From NCBI GenBank assembly GCA_964401455.1, contig CAYNYI010000108.1:1-9387 (forward strand): a stretch of DNA of 9,387 bases, given 5' to 3'. The notes below the pieces were generated by a model. That model did no database searches. It was not told the DNA's origin and worked only from the letters and a program-made list of their open reading frames with translations. Shown piece by piece: positions 1 to 5,727 of this stretch; within the stretch, counting starts at the first letter, position 1, and each line of letters opens with the position of its first letter. A program made the position numbers and the translations under genes. This stretch comes from CAYNYI01 sp964401455. Its GTDB lineage: Bacteria > Fibrobacterota > OXYB2-FULL-49-7 > CAYNYI01.

Positions 1-49
1 ATGAAAAGGTGGCTTAAAATATATGAAGTGTCAGATCAAATACTAGCTA

Positions 50-340
50 TTACATGTAAAGCAGTTCCGCCTTATCAGAAGAGGAGATATCTTCAGATTT
101 CAGAAAAAACTCCATTCTTGACTCAAGATAGTCCTTTGCGCGGCTTTCGTTTTCCACCGGAATGAACAATGCCGGTCTGCCTGCCTCCTTTACTCTTTCG
201 ACTTGTTTCTTTGTTAACACGGTTCCCGCAGCAGAATAAAGTCGACAGGACTGATCTTTGGATTTTATATAGACAGGAAAAGGCAGCTTTTCTCCGCTTG
301 TTATTGCCGATGAAGGGAATTTAATTAATTTCTCCGCCAT
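50..340 (-). CDS. Short protein resembling the N-terminal domain of HD-GYP signalling proteins; HD-GYP domain absent, possible remnant
   Basis: This 96-residue protein matches, from memory of the family, the small domain that precedes the HD-GYP phosphodiesterase domain in many cyclic-di-GMP-degrading proteins. The pattern seen is a Pro-Phe-x-Val-Tyr-Ile-Lys strand (residues 20-26), a Leu-Tyr-x-x-Ala-Gly-x-x-Leu segment (34-42), a Lys-Glu-Ala-Gly-x-x-x-Leu-Phe-Ile strand (51-60) and a C-terminal helix ending in Lys-Ala-Glu-Leu-Leu-Tyr (90-95). In full-length relatives that helix runs on into the HD-GYP domain. Here it meets two consecutive stops (TAA TAG), and the remaining 49 bases to the window edge contain a further in-frame stop. 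No HD-GYP catalytic residues are present. It starts 32 nt after hldD with no convincing ribosome binding site, so it may be translated poorly or be the stub of a decayed gene. The reading frame is probable; the domain assignment is moderate. Confidence 0.6.
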   Translation of the reverse strand: MAEKLIKFPSSAITSGEKLPFPVYIKSKDQSCRLYSAAGTVLTKKQVERVKEAGRPALFIPVENESRAKDYLESRMEFFLKSEDISSSDKAELLYM

Positions 341-372
341 TTTTTAATGATTAGTTTTCTGTGCGAAGTTTG

Positions 373-1344
373 TCAACAATGCATAAAATCTTTTTGGAGA
401 TAGTTTATTACATAATCTTTTACAGAATCCTCCAGTGACATGAAGTCATGAGAAGAGGGACTTGCGTTCAGCTTGGCGTTATCCGCGCAGGTATAGTATT
501 GATATTTTCCTTTTAGCTTCTCCGGCATTTCTATAAACTGTATAGAAGGTTCTTTCCCCATCGCTTTAAAAACCGCATTACCAAGATCAATCCAGGTGCG
601 CGGTTTTCCTGTACCCACATTGTATATTCCGTTCTGAGCGGGATTATTAATCAGTTTCCAGACTACCTCGGCGCAGTCTTTAACATATACAAAATCTCTC
701 ATCTGCATACCGTCTTCATAGTCAGGATGGTCTGATTTAAAAAGTTTCAGAGAGCCGTTTTCCATTATCTGTTTATATGCTTTATAGACAACGCTTGACA
801 TGTCTTCTTTGTGGTATTCATTCGGTCCGAAAACATTAAAGAATTTGAGTCCGCAGATATGATCCAAGTTTCCCGAATAATTCGCCCATTTATCAAAAAC
901 ATGCTTTGAAAACCCATAGGCATTAACGGGAAGCAGCTTCACCATTGTTTCATTACTATCGCTGAAACCGTGTTCCCCTGAGCCGTAAGTTGCCGCGCTG
1001 CTGGCATAAATCATTCGGATACCTTTTTTAACGCAGTATTCGGTCAATATTCTGCTGTATTGATAATTGTTTTTCATGAGATAGTCCGCGTTTCTTTCGG
1101 TAGTACTTGAGCACGCACCCATATGAATAAACGCGTCTGTCATAAATGTAAAAGCATCTTCTTTTATATAATCCAGGAATTTGTCTTTGTCCACAAAATC
1201 GTGGAAATTTTTACCGTTAAGATTTTTCCATTTGCTTTTATCTCTTAAGCGGTCAACAACTATTATTTCATTTATTCCTCGTTCGTTGAGTGTCTTAAGA
1301 ACACAGCTTCCTATAAACCCGGCACCTCCGGTAAGTATGAACAT
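373..1344 (-). CDS. hldD: ADP-L-glycero-D-manno-heptose 6-epimerase
   Basis: HldD (RfaD) converts ADP-D-glycero-D-manno-heptose to the L-glycero form, the last step in making the heptose donor for the LPS inner core, in the cytosol. It is an extended short-chain dehydrogenase with a Rossmann fold. Visible signs are the nucleotide-binding GGAGFIG at residues 6-12, Asp31-Arg32 after the second strand, Ser116 in the ASSAATYG segment, the catalytic Tyr143-x-x-x-Lys147, and FFNVFGPNEYHK (168-179), whose Lys179 corresponds to the second conserved lysine of the E. coli enzyme. The length of 323 is close to the usual 310-330. The ATG is supported by an AAGGAAG ribosome binding site 7 nt upstream and by the family-typical N-terminus. 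It lies downstream of the terminator of the 53-residue gene, so it likely has its own promoter in the roughly 90-nt gap. Its presence implies heptose-containing LPS or heptosylated surface glycan. Confidence 0.95.
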   Translation of the reverse strand: MFILTGGAGFIGSCVLKTLNERGINEIIVVDRLRDKSKWKNLNGKNFHDFVDKDKFLDYIKEDAFTFMTDAFIHMGACSSTTERNADYLMKNNYQYSRILTEYCVKKGIRMIYASSAATYGSGEHGFSDSNETMVKLLPVNAYGFSKHVFDKWANYSGNLDHICGLKFFNVFGPNEYHKEDMSSVVYKAYKQIMENGSLKLFKSDHPDYEDGMQMRDFVYVKDCAEVVWKLINNPAQNGIYNVGTGKPRTWIDLGNAVFKAMGKEPSIQFIEMPEKLKGKYQYYTCADNAKLNASPSSHDFMSLEDSVKDYVINYLQKDFMHC

Positions 1345-1405
1345 GTTATGTCTTCCTTTTCTTTCTCAAAACAGTATTCAGTTTTCTTATCAGGAAATAT
1401 AAATA

Positions 1406-1424
1406 ATAACAGGGGGGCTGTTAT
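1406..1424. repeat. Inverted repeat in the hldD leader
   Basis: A perfect 7-bp inverted repeat, ATAACAG and CTGTTAT, flanks five consecutive G bases on the plus strand (five C on the hldD strand). It lies about 60-80 nt upstream of the hldD start and just after the preceding terminator, where the hldD promoter should be. It could be an operator or a leader hairpin. No T-run follows on either strand, which argues against a terminator. The function is inferred only from position. Confidence 0.45.
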
Positions 1425-1436
1425 CTGAATTGATTT

Positions 1437-1468
1437 AAAAAAGAAAGTGAGACGGCAGCGACCGTCTC
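1437..1468 (-). terminator. Intrinsic terminator after the 53-residue gene
   Basis: On the minus strand a perfect 7-bp stem, GAGACGG pairing with CCGTCTC around a 6-nt loop, is followed closely by a T-rich stretch ending in six T. This is the classic rho-independent layout. It separates the 53-residue gene from hldD, implying that the two are transcribed independently. Confidence 0.75.
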
Positions 1469-1473
1469 CCTTT

Positions 1474-1509
1474 CAGGTGCGGGCACTTTAAAGAAGTGTC
1501 CGGTTCCTG
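1474..1509 (-). other. Stable 3'-UTR hairpin preceding the terminator
   Basis: A 9-bp stem (CGGGCACTT at 1480-1488 with AAGTGTCCG at 1494-1502, one G-U pair) closes a 5-nt loop and is extended by an outer CAGG/CCTG pairing across small internal loops. It begins about 10 nt after the stop codon of the 53-residue gene and is followed directly by the terminator hairpin, so the short mRNA would end in two tandem stem-loops. Its likely role is mRNA stabilisation; no T-run follows it. Confidence 0.5.
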
Positions 1510-1519
1510 GGGGGAAGTG

Positions 1520-1681
1520 TTATTTTATGGATTCAATAAACTTATCGACTGACTCGTTAAGCTCAAGATCTATCTTCAGATTTACAATTTCCTCCTCGCT
1601 TATGACTTGTGAGCGCACAGGTCTCCTGGATACAACTTTAATGTATCTCTTATCTTCGTTTTTATCTTTACTTTCTCCCAT
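1520..1681 (-). CDS. Uncharacterised 53-residue protein behind a sigma-54-type promoter
   Basis: I do not recognise this protein. The ATG at 1681 has a near-ideal ribosome binding site, AAGGAG, 7 nt upstream, and the frame runs 53 codons to TAA. The product is soluble-looking, with no signal peptide, membrane segment or cysteine. Residues 1-11 are very polar. Residues 12-23 form a basic patch (Arg12, Lys15, Arg19, Arg20, Arg23). Residues 28-53 are acidic and amphipathic, with Glu29-Glu30-Glu31 followed by regularly spaced Ile, Val, Leu and Phe. A sigma-54-like element lies 77 nt before the start and a terminator follows, so it is a self-contained one-gene transcription unit between secG and hldD. 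Because its promoter mirrors that of the flagellar operon, co-expression with flagellar genes is inferred. A small regulator or chaperone is conceivable, but there is no direct evidence. That the gene is real is well supported by its signals; its function is unknown. Confidence 0.75.
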   Translation of the reverse strand: MGESKDKNEDKRYIKVVSRRPVRSQVISEEEIVNLKIDLELNESVDKFIESIK

Positions 1682-1718
1682 TCAGACACTCCTTCCCTGT
1701 TTGGAAATTTGATGTATT

Positions 1719-1732
1719 AAATGGCGCCATTT
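1719..1732. repeat. Perfect 14-bp palindrome in the leader of the 53-residue gene
   Basis: AAATGGCGCCATTT is a perfect palindrome lying between the predicted sigma-54 start point (about 1746) and the ribosome binding site (about 1690). It could be a repressor site or a leader hairpin. A chance origin cannot be excluded. Confidence 0.4.
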
Positions 1733-1755
1733 TTTTTCGGTAAACCAGAAGAGTA

Positions 1756-1773
1756 CCGCAATCTGTATGCCAA
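1756..1773 (-). promoter_or_regulatory. Sigma-54 (RpoN) promoter for the 53-residue gene
   Basis: On the minus strand TTGGCATACAGATTGCGG fits the sigma-54 consensus TGGCAC-N5-TTGC with exactly the required spacing (the -24 GG and -12 GC begin 12 nt apart). The only difference in the core hexamer is T for C at its last position. The predicted start is near 1746, giving a leader of about 65 nt to the ATG at 1681. The core is nearly identical to the promoter of the flagellar operon at 2511-2526. Confidence 0.7.
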
Positions 1774-1778
1774 TAAAG

Positions 1779-1804
1779 AAAAAAAGCCGGCATGGCCGGC
1801 TTTT
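1779..1804 (-). terminator. Intrinsic terminator of secG
   Basis: GCCGGC (1786-1791) pairs with GCCGGC (1795-1800) around a 3-nt loop. The stem is extended by A-T pairs and followed on the minus strand by seven T. It lies just beyond the secG stop codon. The sequence is nearly symmetric, so it could also stop plus-strand transcripts, but no plus-strand gene precedes it. Confidence 0.85.
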
Positions 1805-1836
1805 CCTTTATTTCAGATCAAAAATCGAGGTTTGAT

Positions 1837-2256
1837 TTATTCTGATTCTTTTGGTGTGGGAGAGGAAGGCTGAGGTGCGGGAATATTTGTTCCTCCGGAT
1901 GGTAAATTATTGCCTCTCAGTGGTGCAGGAAGTATGCTTGAAGGCGCATTCTCGTCTTTCTTTTCCTGAATCGCTTCACCGACCCTGCTTTTATACTCGG
2001 TTGACATAAAACGTTTTGATGAGAGAACATTGAGTGATATGCACAGTACCATGAAAAGCACCGCCATCCAGGTAGTGAGTTTAGTAAGAAAATTTCCGGT
2101 TGTTCCGCCACCGAGCATATTGTTAATGCCGCTCCCGAGCGCGCCAAGATTGCCGGCGAGTCCTCCGCCTTTATCTGACTGCATGAGAACAAGCAGAATC
2201 AGAAGAAATGCATTCAAAACGAATACAAACAGAAGAAAATAGTACAAATAAGCCAT
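1837..2256 (-). CDS. secG: Preprotein translocase subunit SecG
   Basis: SecG is the small membrane subunit of the SecYEG channel that assists SecA-driven export, here presumably including the flagellar P- and L-ring proteins. Two hydrophobic segments are visible, about residues 3-25 and 60-79. Between them is the family hallmark loop: Leu-Met-Gln-x-x-Lys-Gly-Gly-Gly-Leu-Ala-Gly (24-35), then a Gly-rich stretch with GGGTTGNFL (49-57). The 139-residue length exceeds the core of about 75-110 because of a hydrophilic tail (about 80-139) ending in a Pro/Ser/Gly-rich region. AAAGGT lies a few bases before the ATG. It is a single-gene unit with a terminator immediately downstream, divergent from the flagellar operon. 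Confidence 0.92.
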   Translation of the reverse strand: MAYLYYFLLFVFVLNAFLLILLVLMQSDKGGGLAGNLGALGSGINNMLGGGTTGNFLTKLTTWMAVLFMVLCISLNVLSSKRFMSTEYKSRVGEAIQEKKDENAPSSILPAPLRGNNLPSGGTNIPAPQPSSPTPKESE

Positions 2257-2287
2257 TGGTATTACCTTTCTATGTGTTACGGCAAAT

Positions 2288-2316
2288 AAAATACATATTT
2301 ACTGTATAAAAAACAA
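2288..2316 (-). promoter_or_regulatory. Candidate housekeeping promoter for secG
   Basis: On the minus strand TTGTTT and TATTTT are separated by exactly 17 nt in AT-rich DNA about 32-60 nt upstream of the secG start. Both boxes deviate from consensus at two positions, so this is a weak match supported mostly by location. Confidence 0.3.
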
Positions 2317-2347
2317 CTGTATTTTACCATAATTCGGATATGTCCCG

Positions 2348-2376
2348 TGAAACCTCAAGAGATTTGTCAGGTTTCA
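2348..2376. repeat. 8-bp inverted repeat upstream of the sigma-54 promoter
   Basis: TGAAACCT and AGGTTTCA are perfect complements separated by 13 nt, and lie about 160-190 bp upstream of the predicted flagellar start point. Sigma-54 promoters need an activator bound upstream, commonly 80-200 bp away, so this is a candidate activator site. It could instead be an unrelated hairpin. Confidence 0.4.
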
Positions 2377-2510
2377 GTTTCAATTGTAGAGGCAGTGCAA
2401 AGCAGGGCTGAACTGAAAAATTTTCCTGTTTATATGACCCCGAATTCACTTCATCGGAAAAACAGTGGGGAGACCTTAATTTTTTTTTGATTTTTTCGCG
2501 AATCCGCTTG

Positions 2511-2526
2511 TGGCATATATATTGCG
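2511..2526 (+). promoter_or_regulatory. Sigma-54 (RpoN) promoter of the flagellar rod/ring operon
   Basis: TGGCATATATATTGCG matches the sigma-54 consensus TGGCAC-N5-TTGC, with the -24 GG and -12 GC correctly 12 nt apart and one core difference (T for C). The predicted start is near 2536, giving a leader of about 66 nt before flgF. A T-rich tract at about -56 to -40 may bend the DNA. RpoN control of rod and ring genes is well established in several flagellated lineages, which supports the call. Confidence 0.8.
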
Positions 2527-2602
2527 AGTATAAAGGTGCGGAAGGCCTGTTAGTGTCTGAACGTAATACGGAACTTAAAGTAAATTTTGATGGGAGATGT
2601 AA

Positions 2603-3331
2603 ATGATTAAAGGAATGCTCACATCCACACAGGGTATGAAATTCCTGATGCGTAAACAGGAACAGGTATCAAACAACCTTGCAAACGCCAATACCACCGG
2701 ATACAAAAAAGCCAGGCTTTTCCAGCGGACTTATATTGATTTTATTAACAATGATCTGCAGGAACCCTTTATGAATGATGATGTCTCAATCGACGAAGTC
2801 GGAATTGATTTTTCTCAGGGTAGTCTTGTAAAGACAGGGAATTCACTTGATTTGGCTTTAAAATCTGATGGCTTTTTTACGGTTGCAGGCCAGGGCGAAG
2901 AACTTTATACCAGAAACGGCTGTTTTAAGCTTAACAGCGAAAATTTCATAGTGGATTCCGAAGGGCGGTATGTGATGGGGGAAAACGGACCCATGCGTAT
3001 CGATGGTGACCATATGGAAGTACACAGAGACGGCAAGTTATATGTTGACGGCAGCTACCTTGATACACTTAAAGTCTCGGTATTTGATAAGCCTTATCAA
3101 CTTAAAAAGACCGGTGACAGTCTTTACAGAGTCTATGGAGACGCTATGCCGGGCAAGGCGGCCGTTTTCGATGTAAGACAGGGATTCCTTGAAAGTTCCA
3201 ATATTAAGCCCGTAGAGGAGATGGTTAAAATGATGGCGGCTTTTAGAAATTACGAAGCTGACCAGAAAGCTATACAGGCGCAGGATCAGACTCTTGATAA
3301 AGCTGTTAATCAGGTTGGAACGGTCAGATAA
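2603..3331 (+). CDS. flgF: Flagellar rod protein FlgF-type (flagellar hook-basal body protein)
   Basis: This is a structural subunit of the axial rod that spans the periplasm, exported through the flagellar type III apparatus and therefore without a cleaved signal peptide. The N-terminal rod/hook motif is clear: NNLANANTTGYKKA at residues 24-37. The C-terminal rod domain is seen from about 195 (GFLESSN, then Met-Val-Lys-Met-Met-Ala-Ala-Phe-Arg-Asn-Tyr-Glu). The middle (75-125) has the SGFF-like SDGFF and the Tyr-Thr-Arg-Asn-Gly-x-Phe motif of the FlgE/F/G family. Length is 242 (E. coli FlgF is about 251). It is called FlgF rather than FlgG because a more canonical, longer FlgG follows directly. 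GGGAG precedes the ATG by 6 nt. It is the first gene of the operon, behind the sigma-54 promoter. Confidence 0.85.
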   Translation: MIKGMLTSTQGMKFLMRKQEQVSNNLANANTTGYKKARLFQRTYIDFINNDLQEPFMNDDVSIDEVGIDFSQGSLVKTGNSLDLALKSDGFFTVAGQGEELYTRNGCFKLNSENFIVDSEGRYVMGENGPMRIDGDHMEVHRDGKLYVDGSYLDTLKVSVFDKPYQLKKTGDSLYRVYGDAMPGKAAVFDVRQGFLESSNIKPVEEMVKMMAAFRNYEADQKAIQAQDQTLDKAVNQVGTVR

Positions 3332-3365
3332 TAACATGATAATCATTAAAAAGGGAGAAATTTAA

Positions 3366-4154
3366 ATGATACGTTCAATATATACCGGCGCGTCCGGAAT
3401 GAATGCGATGCAGATGCATGTTGATAATATTTCTAATAATCTTTCTAATGTGAATACTACCGGGTATAAAAAAACAAAACTTGAGTTTCAGGATCTTCTT
3501 TATCAGAATATTGAAGAGCCGGGTGAAAGGGTGGCAGATCAGGCAAAGGCACCGGTCGGGCTGCAGGTTGGTCTCGGGGTCAAGGCTTCGGCAAATCATC
3601 GGATATTTTCTCAGGGCAGCATGACTCAGACTGAAAATCCTCTTGATATAGGTATAAGCGGAAGCGGTTTTTTCCAGATTGCCATGCCGGACGGGACTAT
3701 AGCTTACACCCGCGATGGAGCATTCAAGGTTGACCCGGACGGTATGATAGTTAATTCGGACGGTTTTCCACTGGCATCCGAGATTATTATACCAGAGGAT
3801 ACAACAGAGATTAATATTGACAAATTTGGACAGGTTTCGGCTCTACTTCCCGGAGATTCTACTGCTGAAGTAGTAGGTCAGATTGAGCTCGCTACTTTCA
3901 TTAATCCGGCCGGACTTAAAGCATCAGGCGGAAATCTTTTAAGGGAAACTTCCGCTTCAGGCGAACCGGTGGTGTCTATCCCGGGTATGGACGGGCTGGG
4001 CATGACCGATCAGGGGTTCTTGGAACTTTCCAATGTGGAAATGATTGATGAAATGGTGAATTTGATAAGTGCTCAAAGGGCTTATGAGATCAGTTCTAAA
4101 TCGGTTACTGTATCCGATGAAATGCTGCAGGTCGCGAATCAGCTTAAAAGGTAA
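3366..4154 (+). CDS. flgG: Flagellar distal rod protein FlgG
   Basis: FlgG builds the distal rod that passes through the P and L rings. The 262 residues match the usual length of about 260. The N-terminus shows the classic Ala-Ser-Gly-Met-x-Ala-x-Gln pattern (9-16) and NNLSNVNTTGYKK (24-36). The central part carries FSQGSMTQTENPLDIGISG (81-99) and AYTRDGAFKVDPDG (113-126). The C-terminus has GFLELSNVE and MVNLISAQRAYE (240-251), the signature end of FlgG. GGGAG lies 8 nt before the ATG, and the gene starts 34 nt after flgF. It is the most conserved gene in the window. Confidence 0.96.
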   Translation: MIRSIYTGASGMNAMQMHVDNISNNLSNVNTTGYKKTKLEFQDLLYQNIEEPGERVADQAKAPVGLQVGLGVKASANHRIFSQGSMTQTENPLDIGISGSGFFQIAMPDGTIAYTRDGAFKVDPDGMIVNSDGFPLASEIIIPEDTTEINIDKFGQVSALLPGDSTAEVVGQIELATFINPAGLKASGGNLLRETSASGEPVVSIPGMDGLGMTDQGFLELSNVEMIDEMVNLISAQRAYEISSKSVTVSDEMLQVANQLKR

Positions 4155-4162
4155 TTGAGAAA

Positions 4163-5107
4163 ATGCTGCGTATTATAGCTATTCATATCCTGTTTGCTGC
4201 GGTATCTCTTATGGGAGAATATTCCGTAAAATTTAAAAGTGAGGTTTCGATTTCGGGGCCCGAAATCAGGATGAAAGATATTTCCGGTATAGACGGTCCC
4301 AAGACAGATTTAAAAGAAGAACTCGCTGATTTATCCGTAGGAAGAGCGCCTGTACCGGGTTACAGCCGTGAAATAGAAACGGCTGTGTTAAAAGATATTG
4401 TTAAACAAAAATATCCGGATCAGGTTGAATTTCTTACGGGACCTTATTCAGTTAATGTCAGGACGGAGGCTGATTTCATAAATGCTGTCGAATTGCGTAT
4501 AAAGCTGGAAGATTATATTTACCGTTCATCCGGCATGCCGCCCGAGGACCTCATAATAAACTCGATTAAAGTTCCGGAGCGGGTACGTGTCAGTTCCAGG
4601 CCGCGTGAGATCAGAATAACATCTGACAGAAACTGTGACTTCAAAGGCGTGGAGTCATTCGGTATCTCTATAGTGCAGGATGGCAGAGAAACAAAAAATT
4701 TTACGGCGACCGCGCGTATCAGGGTTTTTTCCGATGCTTGTTTCGCGGCAAGAAAAATAAAAAGGGGAAGCTATGTTAAGCCTGAAGATATCGTCGTGAG
4801 AAAGACCGAAATCACTTCTTATAATGTGACCCCGGTTTCCGACCCTCAGAATCTTGCCGGAAGAATCGCTTCGAGGACAATAGGTGAGGGAAGGGTTCTT
4901 TCCAGATCATATTTCGAATTTCCCGCTGATATTGAACGAAACGATAATGTGGCATTAAGCGTCAAATCCGGGAGTGTTGTTCTCAGAGTCAACGCTGTTG
5001 CCCGCGAGGACGGTCGTATAGGTGATGAAATATGGGTGAAAAATCTGGTTTCAAACCGTTTGCAAAGGGCTAAGGTCCTATCTGATAAACTTGTAGAGCT
5101 TGACTGA
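4163..5107 (+). CDS. flgA: Flagellar P-ring assembly chaperone FlgA
   Basis: FlgA is a periplasmic chaperone needed for FlgI to polymerise into the P ring. A short N-terminal hydrophobic stretch (about 1-18) is a probable Sec signal. The C-terminal half has the SAF domain (about 192-250): Ala-Ala-Arg-Lys-Ile-Lys-Arg-Gly, then VKPEDIVVRKTEI, and later Gly-Arg-Ile-Ala-Ser-Arg-Thr-Ile-x-x-Gly. It is followed by the beta-rich FlgA end (about 258-313) with Gly-Arg-Ile-Gly-Asp-x-Ile-x-Val-Lys-Asn. At 314 residues it is longer than the E. coli protein (about 219) because it keeps a divergent N-terminal region, as in many non-enteric FlgA proteins. The start is 8 nt after flgG, behind a weak GAGA site, suggesting translational coupling. 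Its place between flgG and flgH/flgI confirms the assignment. Confidence 0.9.
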   Translation: MLRIIAIHILFAAVSLMGEYSVKFKSEVSISGPEIRMKDISGIDGPKTDLKEELADLSVGRAPVPGYSREIETAVLKDIVKQKYPDQVEFLTGPYSVNVRTEADFINAVELRIKLEDYIYRSSGMPPEDLIINSIKVPERVRVSSRPREIRITSDRNCDFKGVESFGISIVQDGRETKNFTATARIRVFSDACFAARKIKRGSYVKPEDIVVRKTEITSYNVTPVSDPQNLAGRIASRTIGEGRVLSRSYFEFPADIERNDNVALSVKSGSVVLRVNAVAREDGRIGDEIWVKNLVSNRLQRAKVLSDKLVELD

Positions 5108-5119
5108 CACGGAGGTATC

Positions 5120-5701
5120 ATGAAAAAAGTTCCAGTATTATTGTTTGTTTTTTTCATTTCGGTTTTTTCTATTCAGAATAACGTGGACCGCGGCTTCTCG
5201 CCGTATGGAGACAAAAAGACAAAGAGAATTGATGACATTATAACTGTTCTTATAGAGGAAAATTCCAAAGCCGAAAATAATTCTCAAACCGCGGCGGAAA
5301 AAGAAAATTCGGTTGATGCAAGCACATCTTCGTCTAACAGTTCCACGGGTTTCTTCAGCTTTCTGCCCAGCTTTAAAATAGGTGCCGGAAATTCCAGCAA
5401 GCACAAAGGACAGGGAAAAACATCTAAAAAAGACGCGATAACTGCGATGGTTTCCGCGCGGGTCATAAGAAAAGACTCTAACGGAAACCTTTTGATAAAA
5501 GGTTCCAAAAGAATTGAGGTGAACCAGAGTACCGAAGTGATAACAATCTCCGGAATAATAAGAGCTGAGGATATAACGTCCGACAATACTGTTTTTTCAA
5601 GCAAAGTCGCGGACGCAAAGATCACTTATTCCGGAGAGGGTGTACTTCATAATGCTCAGCGGGTTGGTATTATTTCCAGGGTGTTTAACTGGATTTTCTG
5701 A
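5120..5701 (+). CDS. flgH: Flagellar L-ring protein FlgH (no lipoprotein cysteine)
   Basis: FlgH forms the outer-membrane L ring, the bushing around the rod. Family landmarks are Asp-Asp-Ile-Ile-Thr-Val-Leu-Ile-Glu-Glu-Asn (38-48), a low-complexity Ser/Asn-rich stretch (55-76), Asn-Gly-Asn-Leu-Leu-Ile-Lys-Gly-x-Lys (121-130), VNQSTEVITISGIIR (134-148), the Ser-x-Asn-Thr-Val/Val-Ala-Asp-Ala block (154-166) and the terminal RVFNWIF. The length of 193 is on the short side (E. coli about 232 with its signal). A Sec signal is visible at 1-18, but there is no cysteine anywhere, so it cannot be lipidated as in enterics. An in-frame stop at 5105 excludes an earlier start. CGGAGGT lies 4-5 nt before the ATG, 12 nt after flgA. 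Confidence 0.93.
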   Translation: MKKVPVLLFVFFISVFSIQNNVDRGFSPYGDKKTKRIDDIITVLIEENSKAENNSQTAAEKENSVDASTSSSNSSTGFFSFLPSFKIGAGNSSKHKGQGKTSKKDAITAMVSARVIRKDSNGNLLIKGSKRIEVNQSTEVITISGIIRAEDITSDNTVFSSKVADAKITYSGEGVLHNAQRVGIISRVFNWIF

Positions 5702-5727
5702 ATACATAAGCATTCAAGGGAGAAAAT

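Larger units (their letters stand above)
2257..2602. other. Divergent intergenic region between secG and the flagellar operon
   Basis: This 346-bp gap holds a weak candidate secG promoter (2288-2316), an 8-bp inverted repeat (2348-2376), a T-rich tract (nine T at 2480-2488, then six T at 2491-2496) and the sigma-54 promoter of the flagellar operon. Only frames of about 23 codons or fewer, without ribosome binding sites, are open in the middle. No tRNA, riboswitch or mobile-element end was recognised. Confidence 0.7.

Noticed and set aside
1..165. A 54-codon plus-strand frame beginning with ATG at position 1
   Set aside because: It overlaps the opposite-strand frame with an HD-GYP-like N-terminal pattern, has no visible upstream signals because of the edge, and its translation shows no recognisable feature.
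1181..1402. A 73-codon plus-strand frame inside hldD
   Set aside because: It is antisense to the conserved N-terminal Rossmann region of hldD and carries no independent signals.
1520..1681. The idea that the 53-residue protein is the anti-sigma factor FlgM
   Set aside because: There is only a loose likeness of hydrophobic spacing in the C-terminal part. The length and the lack of the usual FlgM core pattern do not support naming it.
1527..1712. A 61-codon plus-strand frame
   Set aside because: It is the antisense shadow of the 53-residue gene; it lacks a ribosome binding site, and its Ser/Leu-rich product is typical of antisense reading.
2340..2411. A 23-codon frame in the secG-flgF gap
   Set aside because: It has no ribosome binding site and no coding-like features.
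1681..2561. A shared 10-mer, AGTGTCTGAA, in the leaders of flgF (2552-2561) and the 53-residue gene (1681-1690, reverse)
   Set aside because: In one case it overlaps the ribosome binding site and start codon and in the other it does not, so the positions are not equivalent. Chance is the simpler explanation.
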